Shown: piece after piece, positions 6,407-7,045 of the stretch
How the letters are laid out: each line of letters begins with the position of its first letter
Numbering within the stretch: position 1 is the first letter of the stretch
From: Evtepia sp.
GTDB taxonomy: Bacteria > Bacillota > Clostridia > Oscillospirales > Oscillospiraceae
Assembly: GCA_029256465.1 (NCBI GenBank)
Contig: JAQSXW010000041.1
Span: forward strand, 1 to 7,045
Direction of reading: 5' to 3'
Length of the DNA stretch: 7,045 bases
The notes under the pieces: model-generated
Seen by the model: the letters and a program-made list of their open reading frames with translations, nothing else
What the model was told of the DNA's origin: nothing
Databases searched by the model: none
Program-made: the position numbers and the translations under genes

Positions 6407-7045
6407 TTATGATACTGTATTTGACGGAACCTTCCCGCGAAGCTTTGCGCACCGCAGGACCGATAGGGAAACCAAGAAGCAAGTGAGCTCTCCGAAAAAA
6501 GCGCTCATCCAAATCCACGAACCTTGAGAGCAGAACGACAGAATCAGCAAAACAATGGGGGTAAAGACAAAGCCTCTTCCCAATGCCAGACCGGCGGAGG
6601 GAATGGATAGGCCCCTTGCGGTAAAGTAACTGGCGATCGCAATGTTAAGGCCAACCAAAGGAAATGACAGCGAAAACTGACGCAGCGCACGCACCGCCTC
6701 TGGAAAAACTTCACTATCTGCCTTTAATAGCATGCCAACAATCGTTTCCGGTATCCCCAGGCAAAGGCCGGTAAGCAAAAGGCTTAGCGTCAGGCTGGTG
6801 AGTATGCACATCCGAAAGTAGCCTGCGGCAGCAGTCTGGTTCGAAGCACCGATCTGCAGACTGACTAGGTGCATCATCCCCTGTGCTACCCCCTGCATTA
6901 TCATAAAGGCAAACAGGTTTACGTAAGCAATGACAGCATAGATCGTGAGGCTACTTTCCCCAAAGAGCACCATGAGAATATGGTTGTATAGTAACGTTAA
7001 AAATGCCACAACCAGCTCCACTGAGCAGTCAGAAATGCCCAAAGG
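6407..7045 (-). CDS. MATE family efflux transporter, C-terminal half (5' end beyond window)
   Basis: The frame is open from the right edge (first in-frame codon at 7043-7045) to the TAA at 6407-6409, giving 212 residues of a protein whose start lies outside. It holds about six hydrophobic membrane segments, the second six-helix half of the roughly 450-residue MATE fold. Recognisable features are an opening like the start of MATE repeat two (GISDCSVELVVAFLTLLYN), the MQGVAQGMMHLVSLQIGA segment, where family members read NGIAQGIQPLVSYNFGA or similar, and a late ASYFTARG segment. MATE proteins export drugs or other organic cations in exchange for Na+ or H+; the overall look is closest to the MepA-like group, which is a judgement by eye. 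It ends in a short basic tail. It precedes the feo operon on the same strand but is separated by a hairpin and the feo promoter, so a functional link to iron is not indicated. Confidence 0.9.
   Translation of the reverse strand, partial: PLGISDCSVELVVAFLTLLYNHILMVLFGESSLTIYAVIAYVNLFAFMIMQGVAQGMMHLVSLQIGASNQTAAAGYFRMCILTSLTLSLLLTGLCLGIPETIVGMLLKADSEVFPEAVRALRQFSLSFPLVGLNIAIASYFTARGLSIPSAGLALGRGFVFTPIVLLILSFCSQGSWIWMSAFFGELTCFLVSLSVLRCAKLRGKVPSNTVS

Noticed and set aside
7040..7042. TTG start for the MATE gene at 7042
   Set aside because: The frame stays open to the edge, and the visible protein is only the second half of a MATE transporter, so the true start lies outside the window.

Overview
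The window looks like a chromosomal segment of a Gram-positive anaerobe of the Clostridia (Bacillota). The reasons are: a FeoB with the long extracytoplasmic insertion I associate with Lachnospiraceae/Oscillospiraceae-type FeoB; a small FeoB-associated Cys-rich membrane protein directly after it; an S41 protease whose end may be entering an S-layer homology (SLH) domain; strong AGGAGG-type ribosome binding sites; and base composition that appears roughly balanced between GC and AT. No genus can be named from the sequence alone.

Every gene supported here is on the minus strand, so the window reads right to left. At the right edge (6407-7045) is the C-terminal half of a MATE-family multidrug/cation antiporter, whose 5' end lies outside the window. 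It is followed by a long near-perfect hairpin (6344-6381). Next is a ferrous iron uptake operon: a TTGACA-17-TATGCT promoter overlapped by inverted GTTAG/CTAAC half sites, then feoA (5962-6183), feoB (3456-5918) and a 55-residue Cys-rich membrane protein (3264-3431). A textbook intrinsic terminator (3220-3256) closes this operon.

A second transcription unit starts at a promoter around 3155-3183. It holds a beta-CASP metallo-beta-lactamase-fold nuclease of the CPSF73/RNase J-like group (1466-3094). After 72 bp comes a secreted PDZ-containing C-terminal processing protease (S41), running from 1393 to the left edge and truncated there at its C-terminus.

Functionally, the centre is a self-contained metal-regulated Fe(II) import module: FeoA is the small cytosolic SH3-like partner, FeoB is the GTPase-coupled permease, and the Cys-rich peptide is a likely membrane accessory. 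The left unit pairs an RNA-processing-type hydrolase with an exported protease; nothing in the sequence explains that pairing beyond cotranscription. I see no mobile elements, CRISPR arrays, tRNAs or rRNAs. Most of the window is ordinary core-genome material. I do not see evidence for a wholly new system; the points worth a second look are the feoA operator, the FeoB insertion, the mini-protein and the possible SLH tail.
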